Source of the DNA: Pseudomonadota bacterium
GTDB lineage: Bacteria > Pseudomonadota > Alphaproteobacteria > Rhodospirillales > Magnetospirillaceae
Direction of reading: 5' to 3'
Assembly (NCBI GenBank): GCA_023437865.1
Contig: JAEZFE010000013.1
Coordinates: 1-6,663 of the forward strand
DNA length: 6,663 nt
In this document: positions 5,478-6,663 of the stretch, piece after piece
How the letters are laid out: every line of letters starts with the position of its first letter
Position numbering within the stretch: position 1 is the stretch's first letter
Translations under genes and position numbers: made by a program
The notes under the pieces: generated by a model
Told to the model about the DNA's origin: nothing
The model's input: the letters and a program-made list of their open reading frames with translations, nothing else
Database searches by the model: none

Positions 5478-6656
5478 ATGAGTGAGCTTTCGCGGCCGGC
5501 TGTTCGGCCCGCTAATCCCAATTTTTCCTCCGGTCCCTGCGCCAAGCGTCCCGGCTGGTCCCTTGAGGTCCTGGCCGATACGCCCGTCGGGCGGTCACAC
5601 CGTGCCAAGATCGGCAAGGCCAAGCTGGAGGAAGTGATCGACCGCACCCGCTCGGTGCTGGGCATTCCCGCCGATTACCGCATCGGCATCGTGCCGGCGT
5701 CCGATACCGGCGCCGTCGAGATGGCGCTGTGGTCGCTCCTGGGCGAGCGCGGTGTCGACATGCTGGCCTGGGAGAGCTTTGGCGAGGGCTGGGTGACCGA
5801 CGTCACCAAGCAGCTCAAGCTGTCCGACGTCCGTGTCTTCCGCGCGCCCTATGGCGAGCTGCCTGACCTCGGCCAGGTGGATTTCGCCCGCGACGTGGTG
5901 TTCACCTGGAACGGCACCACCGGCGGTGTGCGCGTGCCCAACGGCGACTGGATCAAGGCCGACCGCCAGGGCCTGACCATCTGCGACGCCACCTCGGCGG
6001 TGTTCGCCATGGACATGCCGTGGGACAAGCTCGACGTGGTCACCTGGTCCTGGCAGAAGGTGCTGGGCGGCGAGGGTGCCCATGGCATGCTGGTGCTCAG
6101 CCCGCGCGCCGTCGAACGGCTCACCACCTACAAGCCGGCCTGGCCGCTGCCCAAGATCTTCCGCCTGACCTCGGGCGGCAAGCTGTCGGAAGGCATCTTC
6201 AAGGGCGAGACCATCAACACGCCGTCCATGATCGCGGTCGAAGACCAGATCGACGCGCTGAAATGGTCCGAGCAAATCGGCGGCCTCAAGGGCCTGATTG
6301 CCCGCTCCGAGGCCAACCTCAAGGCGCTGCAGACATGGTTCGACACGTCCGACTGGGCCGAGAACCTGACCAAGGACCCGAAGGTCCGGTCGTGCACGTC
6401 GATCTGCATCGCCATCAAGGCGCCATTCTTCGCCAAGCTGTCCGCCGACGAACAGGCGGCGGCGGCCAAGAAGATCGTATCGTTGTTGGATAAGGAAGGT
6501 GTCGCCTATGACATCGGCGCCTACCGTGACGCCCCTCCGGGTCTGCGCGTGTGGGGCGGTGCCACTGTCGAGACCAAGGACATCGAGGCGCTGACGCCCT
6601 GGCTAGACTGGGCCTTCGCCCAGGTCCGGGCTGAGTTCGAGCCCAAGGTCCTTTAA
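5478..6656 (+). CDS. serC: phosphoserine aminotransferase
   Basis: SerC is the pyridoxal-phosphate enzyme that converts 3-phosphohydroxypyruvate and glutamate to phosphoserine and 2-oxoglutarate, the second step of serine synthesis in the cytosol; some SerC proteins also serve pyridoxine synthesis. The 392-residue protein fits the family throughout: [15 protein letters not shown] (13-27), SHRAK (40-44, phosphate contacts in relatives), [14 protein letters not shown] (76-89), CDATSA with Asp170 placed to bind the cofactor ring nitrogen, and [13 protein letters not shown] with Lys194 as the cofactor-linking lysine. The length and sequence match the form shared by alphaproteobacteria and Methanosarcina rather than the E. 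coli form. ATG at 5478 is chosen over an in-frame ATG at 5328 because family similarity begins there and a GAGGGAGGG site lies 7 bases before it; the upstream extension would be low-complexity and would translate the structured leader. In alphaproteobacteria serA commonly follows, and only 7 bases remain, so serA may lie just beyond the edge. Confidence 0.97.
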   Translation: MSELSRPAVRPANPNFSSGPCAKRPGWSLEVLADTPVGRSHRAKIGKAKLEEVIDRTRSVLGIPADYRIGIVPASDTGAVEMALWSLLGERGVDMLAWESFGEGWVTDVTKQLKLSDVRVFRAPYGELPDLGQVDFARDVVFTWNGTTGGVRVPNGDWIKADRQGLTICDATSAVFAMDMPWDKLDVVTWSWQKVLGGEGAHGMLVLSPRAVERLTTYKPAWPLPKIFRLTSGGKLSEGIFKGETINTPSMIAVEDQIDALKWSEQIGGLKGLIARSEANLKALQTWFDTSDWAENLTKDPKVRSCTSICIAIKAPFFAKLSADEQAAAAKKIVSLLDKEGVAYDIGAYRDAPPGLRVWGGATVETKDIEALTPWLDWAFAQVRAEFEPKVL

Positions 6657-6663
6657 CCGGGCG

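Overview
The window is GC-rich, densely packed chromosomal DNA that reads like an alphaproteobacterium, most likely of the Rhodospirillales / Magnetospirillum kind. That placement is an inference from codon use, from the alphaproteobacterial form of SerC, and from a leader upstream of serC that resembles the serC RNA motif described in alphaproteobacteria. No tRNA, rRNA, CRISPR array, insertion sequence or phage gene is visible. The proteins belong to known families, so I see no obviously new multi-gene system. The most interesting signals are regulatory and lie in the 240-base gap between a divergent TetR-family gene and serC.

Layout, left to right. (1) Bases 1-1533, plus strand: a PhzF-family isomerase-like protein, overlapped by 4 bases (GTGA) by a family 25 glycosyltransferase. 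A reading frame entering from the left edge may end in an ATGA overlap with the phzF start, so these two genes may be the tail of a longer operon. (2) Bases 1534-1621: a gap of 88 bases with only a ribosome binding site that I can support. (3) Bases 1622-3496, plus strand: an SLC13-type permease of 624 residues with two TrkA_C (RCK_C) domains between its membrane halves. (4) Bases 3493-5237, minus strand: a two-gene unit of a TetR-family regulator followed by a class I SAM-dependent O-methyltransferase, joined by a one-base TAATG overlap. The methyltransferase ends tail to tail with the permease, the two stop codons sharing 4 bases, so there is no room for a terminator between them. (5) Bases 5238-5477: the divergent intergenic region. 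It holds a centred palindrome next to the TetR start, a strong 12-bp hairpin, a C-rich G-poor tract, and two abutting hairpins, the second of which contains the serC ribosome binding site. (6) Bases 5478-6656, plus strand: serC, complete, with the window ending 7 bases later.

How they may work together: SerC is a housekeeping enzyme of serine biosynthesis and its leader suggests control at translation initiation. The TetR and methyltransferase genes look like a self-contained, ligand-responsive unit, probably acting on a small hydroxylated molecule that cannot be named from sequence. The permease, PhzF-like protein and glycosyltransferase show no clear metabolic link to their neighbours.
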